Below, in pieces: positions 41,810 through 50,040 of a DNA stretch of 64,000 nucleotides. The DNA comes from Pseudomonas sp. 14P_8.1_Bac3. Lineage in GTDB: Bacteria; Pseudomonadota; Gammaproteobacteria; Pseudomonadales; Pseudomonadaceae. A model generated the notes under the pieces. That model did not search any database and had not been told where the DNA came from. It saw only the letters and a list, made by a program, of their open reading frames with translations. The translations under genes were made by a program, and so were the position numbers. The stretch lies in assembly GCF_025466085.1 (NCBI RefSeq), contig NZ_JANLOD010000066.1, forward strand, positions 1 to 64,000, written 5' to 3'. The first letter of the stretch is position 1. Each line of letters begins with the position of its first letter.

Positions 41810-42154
41810 ATGGCCGTCGAAGTGGTATACCGCAGCAGCCGAGATCTGGAGCGCTTGTTCATGGATAAAGCCGAAGCTGACCGTCATGACAAAATGCTCG
41901 AACTGGCCGAATTGCTGGCTGAAGTGTTGCAAAAAGCCGTTCCGTCCCTGAGCGAGCAGCAAGTGGAAGAAGCCGGGATCTACATGGCGAAGAACCGCGA
42001 TGTGTTTGCCAAGGCGTTCAAGAGCCAGCCGGATGCATTGTCCGAGCTGATCAATGCGCCAGCGGAAGTCGTGGAACAGGTTGCACCGGTTGTGGAAGAG
42101 GCTGCGGCCCCTGAACCGACCAAGCCAGCCAAGGCCGCGAAAGCGCCGAAGTAG
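41810..42154 (+). CDS. yebG: YebG family SOS-induced protein
   Basis: A 114-residue cytosolic protein. The YebG core (MAVEVVYRSSRDLERLFMDK, then AEADRHDKMLELAELL) is followed by an Ala/Pro/Glu/Lys-rich tail, PTKPAKAAKAPK. E. coli yebG is a LexA-controlled DNA-damage gene of unknown biochemical role. GAGGT lies 5 bases before the ATG. The LexA box at 41751-41766 and the terminator at 42173-42205 mark it as a single-gene SOS unit. Confidence 0.95.
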   Translation: MAVEVVYRSSRDLERLFMDKAEADRHDKMLELAELLAEVLQKAVPSLSEQQVEEAGIYMAKNRDVFAKAFKSQPDALSELINAPAEVVEQVAPVVEEAAAPEPTKPAKAAKAPK

Positions 42155-42172
42155 GTAACGCCCGAATTGAAT

Positions 42173-42205
42173 AGGCCCTGAGTCAAATGGCTCAGGGCCT
42201 TTTTC
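42173..42205 (+). terminator. Terminator of yebG
   Basis: A 10-bp perfect stem AGGCCCTGAG / CTCAGGGCCT with an 8-base loop is followed by a T run. Confidence 0.92.
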
Positions 42206-42228
42206 ATGTCCGGTGGAAAATGCAGGAG

Positions 42229-43248
42229 TCAGCGGTACAGGACTTTCTCCGCCAACTCATTCGCCACCCGTGCCGGCGAGCGTTTTTCCGCCTGGGCGTG
42301 GGCGAACACCTCGGTCAGCCGCGAGCTGATTTTCGACAGGTGCGCAGTGATGGTCGTCAGTTCTTCGCCTCGGTGCTTGAGCGACACGTAGATCAGCCCA
42401 CCGGAATTGATCACGTAATCCGGTGCATACAGGATGCCCCGCCGCTCCAGTTGATCGGCGACGTCCAGATGGGACAGCTGGTTGTTCGCCGAACCGGCCA
42501 CCGCCGAGCAACGCAGTTGCGTCACGCTGTGGCTGTTGAGCACGCCGCCGAGGCCGCAGGGCGCGAGAATATCGCACGGTGTGCTGAGCAACGCATCGTT
42601 GGCAACCGGATGCGCGCCGAGTTGCTCCATCGCCAGTTGCACCTTGCCGTGATCGATGTCGCTGACCAGCAGTTCGGCACCGGCGGCGTGCAACTGTTCG
42701 GCCAGGGCGTAACCCACGTTGCCCAGGCCTTGAATGGCCACGCGCAGACCTTCGAGGTTGTCGCTGCCCAGCCGGGCCATGGCGGTGGCACGAATGCCGG
42801 CGAAAACGCCCATCGCCGCGTGAGGTGCCGGGTCGCCTGCCGAGGTGGTACTGGTGACATGCTGGGTCTGCTGGGCGATGCAATCCATGTCCGCCACGGA
42901 CGTGCCGCTGTCGATCGCGGTGATGTAGCGCCCGTCGAGCTGATTGATGCAGCGGCCGAACGCCTCGAACAGCGCGGCGCGGTTTTCCACGTGGATCGGT
43001 CGAACGATAACCGACACGCCACCACCCTGCGCCAGACCGGCCAGCGCGGCTTTGTAACTCATGCCTTGGGCCAGGCGAATGGCATCCTCGACCGCGGAAT
43101 CGTCGTCGGGGTAGGCAAGGTAACGACAACCTCCCAGGGCAGGCCCGAGACGGCTGTTATGAATGGCAATGACCGCCTTCAACCCGGTGACCGGGTCGAC
43201 GCTCAGATGCAGCGATTCAAGGCGAGTGCTTTGCATGAGAGCGAACAT
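42229..43248 (-). CDS. Leu/Phe/Val dehydrogenase homologue lacking the catalytic lysine
   Basis: A 339-residue protein of the Glu/Leu/Phe/Val dehydrogenase family, which oxidatively deaminates branched or aromatic amino acids with NAD+. The N-terminal substrate domain has K66 (SYKAA) and D113, and the C-terminal Rossmann motif is GLGNVG. Active relatives carry GGGK, whose lysine is catalytic; here the residues are GGGV (V78), followed by SVIV. The substitution needs at least two base changes, so a single read error is unlikely. It may be inactive as a dehydrogenase or repurposed. The start at 43248 has GGGAG 9 bases upstream. Confidence 0.88.
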   Translation of the reverse strand: MFALMQSTRLESLHLSVDPVTGLKAVIAIHNSRLGPALGGCRYLAYPDDDSAVEDAIRLAQGMSYKAALAGLAQGGGVSVIVRPIHVENRAALFEAFGRCINQLDGRYITAIDSGTSVADMDCIAQQTQHVTSTTSAGDPAPHAAMGVFAGIRATAMARLGSDNLEGLRVAIQGLGNVGYALAEQLHAAGAELLVSDIDHGKVQLAMEQLGAHPVANDALLSTPCDILAPCGLGGVLNSHSVTQLRCSAVAGSANNQLSHLDVADQLERRGILYAPDYVINSGGLIYVSLKHRGEELTTITAHLSKISSRLTEVFAHAQAEKRSPARVANELAEKVLYR

Positions 43249-43422
43249 CGTAAAGGCTCCCGAATCACTTCTTGTAGTCGCCAGTATAGGCTCGCGCCCA
43301 AAAATTGCAGAAGCGCACCGGAATAAGCGTCGCCGCTGTTCAAGGGTTTCCGGCATAACCTGGCTTGGCACTGGACGAATGCCGGCGACGGGGCTAAAAC
43401 GAGGCATTCCCCGGAGATTTCG

Positions 43423-44226
43423 ATGACGCCCCGCCAACGTTTTTTCGACTGCCTGCAACGATCACCGCCCGCGCTGTTCGAGGCGGCGCTGTGGATGGCG
43501 GTTGAACACGACAAGGAAGTTGATCCGGCACGGGTAATGGCTGACTTCCGGGATCTGCAGCAACGGGTCAGTTATGGCTTGCCGATGCTGCCGGTGAGCG
43601 AACTGGCACAACCGCTGCTGCGCCGCCTGAATGATCTGGGTTTCGCCCAGGACGACTTCACGCCGTTGCGCCCGCAAGCAGCGTTGCTCGACAAAGTGCT
43701 GGAGCGTCGGCGCGGACAACCCCTGGCCTTGGGGTTGATTGCGCTGGAACTGGCCCGAGGCCTGGAGATTCCGCTGGTCGGGGTCAACTTCCCTGGGCAT
43801 TTCCTGCTGCGGGTGCCGGGGGCCGACCATCTGCTCGATCCGTGCGGCGGACGCCGGCTGTACCCCAACGACTGTCGCGAGCTGCTGCAGCGCCAGTACG
43901 GCCCGAACATGAAACTCAGCGCGGACCACCTGCTCACGGCTGAACCGGTGCAGATGCTCCAGCGCTTATCCCGCAACCTGCGCCAGTTGCACCTGTCCCA
44001 CGACGATTACATCGGTGCGCTTATCGACGCCGAACGCGTTCTGGAACTGGGCAACGCCAGCGCCGCCGATTACCTGGCCCGGGCCAGCCTCTACCAACGA
44101 CTGGATTGCCCGAACGCCGAGCGCTTCGACCTGGAACACGCGCTGCTGCTCAGCGACGACCCAATCCAGCGGATCCGCCTGACTGAGCGCCTGGGCCACC
44201 TGCCGCCCAACTCCATCGTCCACTGA
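43423..44226 (+). CDS. SirB1-family transglutaminase-like/TPR protein
   Basis: A 267-residue cytosolic protein of the SirB1/YchA family: a transglutaminase-like domain (ERRRGQPLALGLIALELARG, GVNFPGHFLLRV) followed by a TPR-like helical end. Related genes often sit near prfA/prmC; here it is isolated and divergent from the dehydrogenase homologue. The biochemical role is unknown. The start has CGGAGA upstream. Confidence 0.87.
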   Translation: MTPRQRFFDCLQRSPPALFEAALWMAVEHDKEVDPARVMADFRDLQQRVSYGLPMLPVSELAQPLLRRLNDLGFAQDDFTPLRPQAALLDKVLERRRGQPLALGLIALELARGLEIPLVGVNFPGHFLLRVPGADHLLDPCGGRRLYPNDCRELLQRQYGPNMKLSADHLLTAEPVQMLQRLSRNLRQLHLSHDDYIGALIDAERVLELGNASAADYLARASLYQRLDCPNAERFDLEHALLLSDDPIQRIRLTERLGHLPPNSIVH

Positions 44227-44236
44227 CCCACATCAT

Positions 44237-44268
44237 CCCCTGTAGGAGCATGCTCGCTCCTACAGGGG
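44237..44268. repeat. Compact REP hairpin, likely bidirectional terminator
   Basis: CCCCTGTAGGAGC and GCTCCTACAGGGG form a near-perfect 13-bp stem with a 6-base loop in the 55 bp between the convergent SirB1 and MFS genes. Confidence 0.75.
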
Positions 44269-44281
44269 CACGATCACCGCG

Positions 44282-45643
44282 TTATCGTTCATCGCTGGCA
44301 AGCCGGGCTCCTAGAGAGGATTGCGCCGCGTCTGCGGGCGAACGCACCTGAATGATCAGCAACGCCGCAATGACCGCCGGGATCGCGCAGAAAAAGAAAA
44401 TCTGCTGCACCGGGATGTGCATCGCCAGCAGCATGCTGCCAAACAACGGCCCGAGAATCGAACCGAAGCGGCCCACGCCCAGCGCCCAACCGGTGCCCGT
44501 CGCGCGGACGTGGGCCGGGTAGAAATTGCTGGCGAAGGCATTGAGGGTCAGTTGCCCACCGATGATGCAGAACCCCGCCGCGAACACGCAGGCCACCAGA
44601 TAACCGGGGTTGTCGTGATTCAACCCCAGCAAGATCGTGCACGCCGCTGCCGCCGCCAGAATCCCCGAAAGCAGACGCACCTTGCTTTTCAGCCGGTCGG
44701 CGTACCAGGCCATGCCGATGGCGCCGAGCGTGCCGGCGAACAGGAACATCGAGGTCACCAGGTTGGCTTCGTTGAGTTTCAGGCCACTGTCCAGCAGCAA
44801 CGACGGCAACCAGCTGATCATGAAATACAACAGAATCAGGCTGACAAAAAACGTCGCCCAAATCAGCAATGTCGGCCGCGCGTAGCCATTGCGAAACAAC
44901 TCCACCACTGTCAGTTTGCTGCCGTATTCCTGCTCGTTTTGCGCGATCGAAGCCACGGGGGGCTGCCAATCCGGCAGCATGCGTGCGGAGACTTTGCGCA
45001 AACGCGCATACGGCGGGGCATCGCGCAACAATCGCGGCAACGACTCCGGCAAGAACCCCACGAGCAGCGGGAACAACAGCAACGGCGTCACACCGCCGGC
45101 GAGGAATACCGCCTGCCAGCCAAAGCTGTCGATGAACCCGGCAGCGACAAACCCGCCCGCCGCGCCACCCAAGGAAAATCCACACGCGGCCAACGTCACC
45201 ATCAAGGTGCGCAGGCGTGGCGGCGAGTATTCCGACATCAACGCCATGGCGCTGGGCATCGCGCCACCCATGCCGATACCGCAGATGAAACGCGCGGCCA
45301 TCAGGGTATTCAACGAATCGGCGAAGACCATCAAAACGGTCAGGCTGGCGTAGATCAGCACGCAGCAGAGCAGGATGCGGCGTACGCCGAACCGGTCCGC
45401 CAAGGGTGTTACTGCGAGAGAACCGAGGGTCAAGCCCAGCAGGTTGGCGCTGAACACCGGCCCGAACGCGGCTTTCTCCAGGCCCCAATCCTGAGCCAGC
45501 GCCGGCACCACATAACCGAGCACCTGGGCGTCATAGCCGTCGGTGACGAGCAACAACGCCAGGAGCAACAGGATCAACCACTGATAGCGGGACACAGGAC
45601 GGGCGTCGAGTGCTGCCCGGAAGCTGGCAATCTGATTGTGCAT
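44282..45643 (-). CDS. MFS transporter, aromatic-acid:H+ symporter type
   Basis: A 453-residue inner-membrane permease with twelve predicted helices. The DGYDAQVLGYVVPAL motif in helix 1 and the loop motif ADRFGVRR are typical of the AAHS branch (PcaK, BenK), which imports aromatic acids. The start at 45643 (MHNQIASF) is preferred; 19 upstream codons are REP sequence. It lies on the same strand as hmgA-fahA-maiA, after maiA with a REP pair between. It may import homogentisate or a precursor, but the substrate is inferred from context only. Confidence 0.88.
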   Translation of the reverse strand: MHNQIASFRAALDARPVSRYQWLILLLLALLLVTDGYDAQVLGYVVPALAQDWGLEKAAFGPVFSANLLGLTLGSLAVTPLADRFGVRRILLCCVLIYASLTVLMVFADSLNTLMAARFICGIGMGGAMPSAMALMSEYSPPRLRTLMVTLAACGFSLGGAAGGFVAAGFIDSFGWQAVFLAGGVTPLLLFPLLVGFLPESLPRLLRDAPPYARLRKVSARMLPDWQPPVASIAQNEQEYGSKLTVVELFRNGYARPTLLIWATFFVSLILLYFMISWLPSLLLDSGLKLNEANLVTSMFLFAGTLGAIGMAWYADRLKSKVRLLSGILAAAAACTILLGLNHDNPGYLVACVFAAGFCIIGGQLTLNAFASNFYPAHVRATGTGWALGVGRFGSILGPLFGSMLLAMHIPVQQIFFFCAIPAVIAALLIIQVRSPADAAQSSLGARLASDER

Positions 45644-45665
45644 CGCAGGTACCTGTTTTGTTTTT

Positions 45666-45753
45666 TGTAGGAGCAAGCTTGCTCGCGATCCAGACGCCAA
45701 GGTCTTTCAGAAATGCCGCGTCAACGTTCATCGCGAGCAAGCTCGCTCCTACG
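45666..45753. repeat. REP pair
   Basis: TGTAGGAGCAAGCTTGCTCG and the inverse arm ATCGCGAGCAAGCTCGCTCC lie between maiA and the MFS gene. Confidence 0.88.
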
Positions 45754-45770
45754 GGATTGGTGTGATGCCT

Positions 45771-46406
45771 TTAAGGGGTGTCTGGCTGGTTGGACGGATG
45801 TGCTTTTATGAACGCGGTATGCGCGGCGGCCAACGCCTGCACCCGGCGAATCCGCGGGTACGGCTCCAACGGAATGTTGAAGCGCTCCGCCGCGTACAGC
45901 TGCGGAATCAGGTACACATCCGCCACGCCCGGCCCCTCGCCCAGGCAATATCCATCGTCGCCAATCAACTGCTCCACCGTCGCCAGCCCCTGGCTGATCC
46001 AGTGGCCGATCCACTCCGCCACCTGCGCTTCGTCGTGCCCCGACTGGCGCAGCCGATTCAGTACGCTGACGTTGTGCAACGGATGAACATCGCAACCAAT
46101 CACCGCTGCCACACCGCGTTCATGGGCGCGGGCCGCGAGGTCTTTGGACAGCAGCGGCACCTGCGGATAACGTTCTTCCAGGTACTCGATGATCGCTGGC
46201 GACTGGATCAGCAATTCGCCTTCATCGGTGCGCAAGGCTGGCACCCGGCCTTGCGGGTTGATGCCCAGGTACGCTGGCTGGCGATGCTCGCCACCGGGCG
46301 GTGCGATCAGGTTGACCGGCAGCGCGTGGTAGTCCAGCCCCTTCAACGCCAGCGCAATACGCACCCGGTAAGACGAGGTCGAACGGTAGTAGGTATAGAG
46401 TTCCAT
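45771..46406 (-). CDS. maiA: Maleylacetoacetate isomerase
   Basis: A 211-residue zeta-class glutathione S-transferase fold enzyme that isomerises maleylacetoacetate to fumarylacetoacetate using glutathione. The signature SSYRVRI lies in the N-terminal thioredoxin-like domain (residues 10-16), followed by NPQGRVPAL and the all-helical C-terminal domain. It is third in the hmgA-fahA-maiA operon, 12 bp after fahA. Confidence 0.97.
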   Translation of the reverse strand: MELYTYYRSTSSYRVRIALALKGLDYHALPVNLIAPPGGEHRQPAYLGINPQGRVPALRTDEGELLIQSPAIIEYLEERYPQVPLLSKDLAARAHERGVAAVIGCDVHPLHNVSVLNRLRQSGHDEAQVAEWIGHWISQGLATVEQLIGDDGYCLGEGPGVADVYLIPQLYAAERFNIPLEPYPRIRRVQALAAAHTAFIKAHPSNQPDTP

Positions 46407-46418
46407 GCGCCGATCCTC

Positions 46419-47723
46419 TTAGCGCGCCGGCAGCACTTTGCCGCGGCACTCGCCGAAACCGATGGAGGCAAAACCATCGCGGCTGCACCGGGCGCGCAGG
46501 ATGATTTCGTCGCCGTCCTCAAGGAATTTACGCACTTCGCCGGAGGCCAGTTCGATCGGCTTTTTGCCGCCTTCGGTGATTTCCAGCAGGCTGCCGAACT
46601 GACCGTTTTCCGGCCCCGACAAGGTGCCAGAACCGAACAGGTCACCGGCCTGTAACTGGCAACCGTTGACGCTGTGATGCGCCACCATTTGCGCGACGGT
46701 CCAGTACATGTGTCGGGTGTTGCTCAGCGTCAGGCGATGGGCCGGCAGGTTTTGTTCACGCATGGTTTCGGTGAGCAGCAGCACTTCCAGTTCAATGTCG
46801 AAGGCGCCAGCCGCCTGATCACGTTTATCGAGCAGGTATGGAAGCGGCTGCGGATCACCTGCAGGGCGCGCCGGTTGCGGGCGACGGAATGGCTCCAGCG
46901 CTTCGGCGGTCACGACCCATGGCGAAATGCTGGTGATGAAACTCTTCGACAGGAACGGCCCCAGCGGCTGGTATTCCCAGGCCTGGATGTCCCGCGCCGA
47001 CCAGTCGTTGAGCAGGCAGAAACCGGCGATGTGATCGGCGGCGTCACCGATGGCGATAGAGTCGCCCATCGCGTTGCCCTGGCCGATCCAGATGCCCAGT
47101 TCCAGTTCGTAATCCAGCCGTGCGCACGGACCGAAGGTCGGTTCGGTCTGACCGGCCGGCAAGGTCTGGCCTTTGGGGCGGCGCACGTCGGTGCCCGACG
47201 GCCGAATGGTCGACGCACGGCCGTGATAACCGATCGGCACATACTTGTAGTTCGGCAGCAGCGGATTGTCGGGGCGGAACAGTTTGCCAACGTTTTGCGC
47301 GTGCTCGATGCCGACGTAGAAGTCGGTGTAGTCGTTGATCTTCGCCGGCAGGTGCAGTTCGCAGTGGGTCGCCAGCGGCAGCAGTTTCGCGCCCTGGGCT
47401 TCGAGCGTGCCGTGCAGGGTGCTGCCTTCCTTGAACAGTTCGATCAGGCGTTCGCGCAGGGCAACCCGGGCCTCGCGGCCGAGTTCGAAAAATCCGTTGA
47501 GCTGACCGCCACGCGTGGCTTCGACGGCCGCTTTGGCAGCGCCCTCGAACAGTCCGGCCTCCAGCGCCGCTTCCAGGTCAAAAATATGCTCGCCGATCGC
47601 GACGCCGCTGCGCCGTGCCGAACCGTTCACGCTGAACACCCCCAGCGGCAAGTTTTGCAGGGGGAAATCGGCATGGCCGTTGGCGGAGGCAACCCAGCTG
47701 CGAGTGATGGAAGTCTGAGTCAT
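46419..47723 (-). CDS. fahA: Fumarylacetoacetase
   Basis: A 434-residue metal-dependent hydrolase that splits fumarylacetoacetate into fumarate and acetoacetate, the last step of tyrosine/phenylalanine breakdown. It has an N-terminal SH3-like domain and a C-terminal FAH catalytic domain, with DYTDFYVGIEHAQNVG, YHGRAST and the metal ligands in LDYELELGIWIG. It starts 3 bp after hmgA and is clearly co-transcribed. Confidence 0.98.
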   Translation of the reverse strand: MTQTSITRSWVASANGHADFPLQNLPLGVFSVNGSARRSGVAIGEHIFDLEAALEAGLFEGAAKAAVEATRGGQLNGFFELGREARVALRERLIELFKEGSTLHGTLEAQGAKLLPLATHCELHLPAKINDYTDFYVGIEHAQNVGKLFRPDNPLLPNYKYVPIGYHGRASTIRPSGTDVRRPKGQTLPAGQTEPTFGPCARLDYELELGIWIGQGNAMGDSIAIGDAADHIAGFCLLNDWSARDIQAWEYQPLGPFLSKSFITSISPWVVTAEALEPFRRPQPARPAGDPQPLPYLLDKRDQAAGAFDIELEVLLLTETMREQNLPAHRLTLSNTRHMYWTVAQMVAHHSVNGCQLQAGDLFGSGTLSGPENGQFGSLLEITEGGKKPIELASGEVRKFLEDGDEIILRARCSRDGFASIGFGECRGKVLPAR

Positions 47724-47726
47724 GGG

Positions 47727-49031
47727 TTATCTCCGGGTCGGGTCGAAAGTGGCGGGCAGCGAGGCCCAGCAAGCGTCGTAGTTGGGTTGCCGTTGCGGGC
47801 AATCGAGGGCGAACCGGCTCGGGCGCAGCACCTGGCTGGTCTCGAACATGAAGGCCATGGTGTTATCGATTTTCGCCGGGGCCAGTTCGGCGTTGATCGC
47901 CTTGGTGCAGGTTTCGCCGTCCGGGCCGTGGGCGCTCATGCAACTATGCAGCGACGCACCACCGGGCACGAAGCCTTCAGCCTTGGCGTCGTACACACCT
48001 TTGATCAGGCCCATGAATTCGTTCATCAGGTTGCGGTGGAACCACGGTGGACGGAAGGTTTTCTCGGCGACCATCCAGCGTGGCGGGAAAATCACGAAGT
48101 CCAGGTTAGCCAGGCCGTGGACGCTGGTCGGCGAGGTCAGGACGGTGAAAATCGATGGATCTGGATGGTCGAAACTGACCGTGCCAAGGGTGTTGAAACG
48201 GCGCAGGTCATATTTGTACGGCACATTGGTGCCGTGCCAGGCGACCACGTTGAGCGGCGAATGATCGAGTTCGCAACCCCACAACTGGCCGAGGAATTTC
48301 TGTACCAGCGGGGTCGGTTGCGAAGGGTGTTCGTAATGGGCGACCGGGGTCAGGAAGTCCCGGGGATTGGCCAGGCCGTTGCTGCCAATCGGCCCGAGGT
48401 CCGGCAGGCGCAGCGGCGCGCCGTGGTTCTCGGCGACGTAGCCACGCGCTTGCGGGTCGAGCAGTTCGATGCGGAATTTCAGGCCTCGCGGCAACACGGC
48501 GATTTCCAGCGGTTCGAGTTCCAGCACCCCCAGTTCGGTGGCGATGCGCAGGCGACCCTGCTCCGGCACCAGCAACAATTCGCCGTCAGCATTGAAGAAC
48601 ACGCGCTCCATGGAGCGGTTGGCGCGATAGCTGTAGATACTGATGCCGGCCGGCTTTTCCGCCGGCGAATTGGCCGCCATGCTGACCAGGCCATCGATGA
48701 AATCGGTGGGCTCGCTCGGGATGTCCAACGGGTTCCAACGCAAGCGGTTCGGGGTCACTTCCCCCAACGCTCCGCCCGCCAGTTGCCGCTCAAGTTTGAC
48801 GAACGCCGGGTGATTGGCCGACGGCTGGATGCGGTACATCCAGGTGCGCCGCGCTTCACTGCGGGCCATGGTGAACGCGGTGCCGGAAAACAGTTCGGTG
48901 TACAGACCGTACGGGGCTTTTTGCGGGGAGTTCTGGCCGACGGGCAGTGCGCCGGGCAACGCTTCGCTGCTGAATTCGTTGCCGAAGCCGGACTGGTAAA
49001 CCAGCGCTGGCGCCGTTGAATCGAGGTTCAT
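47727..49031 (-). CDS. hmgA: Homogentisate 1,2-dioxygenase
   Basis: A 434-residue non-haem Fe(II) enzyme that opens the homogentisate ring to maleylacetoacetate. Recognised from YQSGFGNEFSSEALPGALP, the DHPDPSIFTVLTSPT segment, and the iron-ligand region FPPRWMVAEKTFRPPWFHRN with ELAPAKIDNTMAFMFE. Loss of this gene makes pseudomonads produce pyomelanin. It is first in the operon. The 163-bp gap to the divergent IclR gene holds a palindromic operator. Confidence 0.98.
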   Translation of the reverse strand: MNLDSTAPALVYQSGFGNEFSSEALPGALPVGQNSPQKAPYGLYTELFSGTAFTMARSEARRTWMYRIQPSANHPAFVKLERQLAGGALGEVTPNRLRWNPLDIPSEPTDFIDGLVSMAANSPAEKPAGISIYSYRANRSMERVFFNADGELLLVPEQGRLRIATELGVLELEPLEIAVLPRGLKFRIELLDPQARGYVAENHGAPLRLPDLGPIGSNGLANPRDFLTPVAHYEHPSQPTPLVQKFLGQLWGCELDHSPLNVVAWHGTNVPYKYDLRRFNTLGTVSFDHPDPSIFTVLTSPTSVHGLANLDFVIFPPRWMVAEKTFRPPWFHRNLMNEFMGLIKGVYDAKAEGFVPGGASLHSCMSAHGPDGETCTKAINAELAPAKIDNTMAFMFETSQVLRPSRFALDCPQRQPNYDACWASLPATFDPTRR

Positions 49032-49108
49032 GGAGCCTCCTGAACAGGGAGTAGGCGATGGCCCATCGCTCTGTCGAAGAGGTCCTGGTACGCCTGGGTT
49101 ATTTTTAT

Positions 49109-49140
49109 CGTAATTCGATTACGCACAACGTAATTTGATT
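49109..49140. promoter_or_regulatory. Probable HmgR operator (palindrome plus extra half)
   Basis: CGTAATTCGATTACG (49109-49123) is a perfect palindrome (CGTAAT-TCG-ATTACG). A partial copy, CGTAATTTGATT, follows at 49129-49140. It lies between hmgA and the IclR regulator, in an otherwise AT-rich promoter gap. IclR proteins bind such palindromes, and HmgR of P. putida represses hmgA from one. Confidence 0.7.
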
Positions 49141-49194
49141 GGTAGTGACCGTCAAGCTATAAAGACGCCCATTCGTCCCGGATCAGATCGCCCC

Positions 49195-49989
49195 ATGGAA
49201 ACCCCGCGCAATAACGACAAACAGAAGGTCCGCTCGGCCGAGGTCGGCACCGACATCCTCAAGGCCCTGGCCGAGTTGTCGCCCTCGACATCGTTGTCGC
49301 GCCTAGCCGAGCACGTGCAAATGCCGGCGAGCAAGGTCCATCGCTATCTGCAGGCATTGATCGCCAGCGGTTTTGCCGAGCAGAACAGCGCCACCAACCA
49401 CTACGGCCTGGGTCGCGAAGCCTTGCGTGTCGGGTTGGCCGCACTCAACAGTATGGACGTGGTGAAAGTCGCCGCCGTGCCCTTGGCCGAACTGCGCGAC
49501 GAACTGAACGAAACCTGTTTTCTGGCGGTGTGGGGTAATCAGGGCGCGACCGTGGTGCACATCGAACCGGCGGTGCGCGCAGTGACGGTGGTGACGCAAT
49601 TGGGCTCGGTGCTGCCGCTGCTCAGCTCGTCCACAGGGCTGGTGTTCGGCGCCTACCTGCCGAAGCGCGAAACCGTGGACCTGCGCGAGCAGGAACTGCA
49701 CGGCACTGCCACCCATGCGCTGGCGAATGATCAGGTGTATGCCGCGTTGTGCGAGCAGATCCGCGAACGCGGCCTGCATCATGTGCACGGTTTATTGATG
49801 CCGGGGGTCGATGCCTTGTCGGCGCCCGTGTTCAATGCGGTCGGTAACGTCGCGGCAGTGATCACCATTGTTGGCCCGACTTCATTGTTCCACGCCGACG
49901 AAAACGGTCCGGCAGCGCAGCGCCTGCTCGCGGCGACGCAGGCCGTGAGTTGGCGGATGGGCCATGAGCCTGCGGCCGCTTCCGGTTAA
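49195..49989 (+). CDS. IclR-family regulator of homogentisate catabolism (HmgR-like)
   Basis: A 264-residue regulator. The N-terminal winged helix-turn-helix (TSLSRLAEHVQMPASKVHRY) is followed by an IclR ligand domain. It is divergent from hmgA-fahA-maiA and so probably represses that operon until homogentisate binds. The start at 49195 (METPRNND) is preferred over upstream in-frame codons that would overlap the promoter. The ribosome site is weak. Confidence 0.92.
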   Translation: METPRNNDKQKVRSAEVGTDILKALAELSPSTSLSRLAEHVQMPASKVHRYLQALIASGFAEQNSATNHYGLGREALRVGLAALNSMDVVKVAAVPLAELRDELNETCFLAVWGNQGATVVHIEPAVRAVTVVTQLGSVLPLLSSSTGLVFGAYLPKRETVDLREQELHGTATHALANDQVYAALCEQIRERGLHHVHGLLMPGVDALSAPVFNAVGNVAAVITIVGPTSLFHADENGPAAQRLLAATQAVSWRMGHEPAAASG

Positions 49990-50040
49990 AGCGACGTTAC
50001 TCCAGCGGCATGGGTTCGTGGGCGTCGGGCTCGGGCATGT

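Noticed and set aside
46674..49019. 781-codon open frame on the + strand
   Set aside because: It is antisense across fahA and hmgA, whose identities are certain. High-GC codon bias leaves the mirror frame free of stops; there is no ribosome site or family match.
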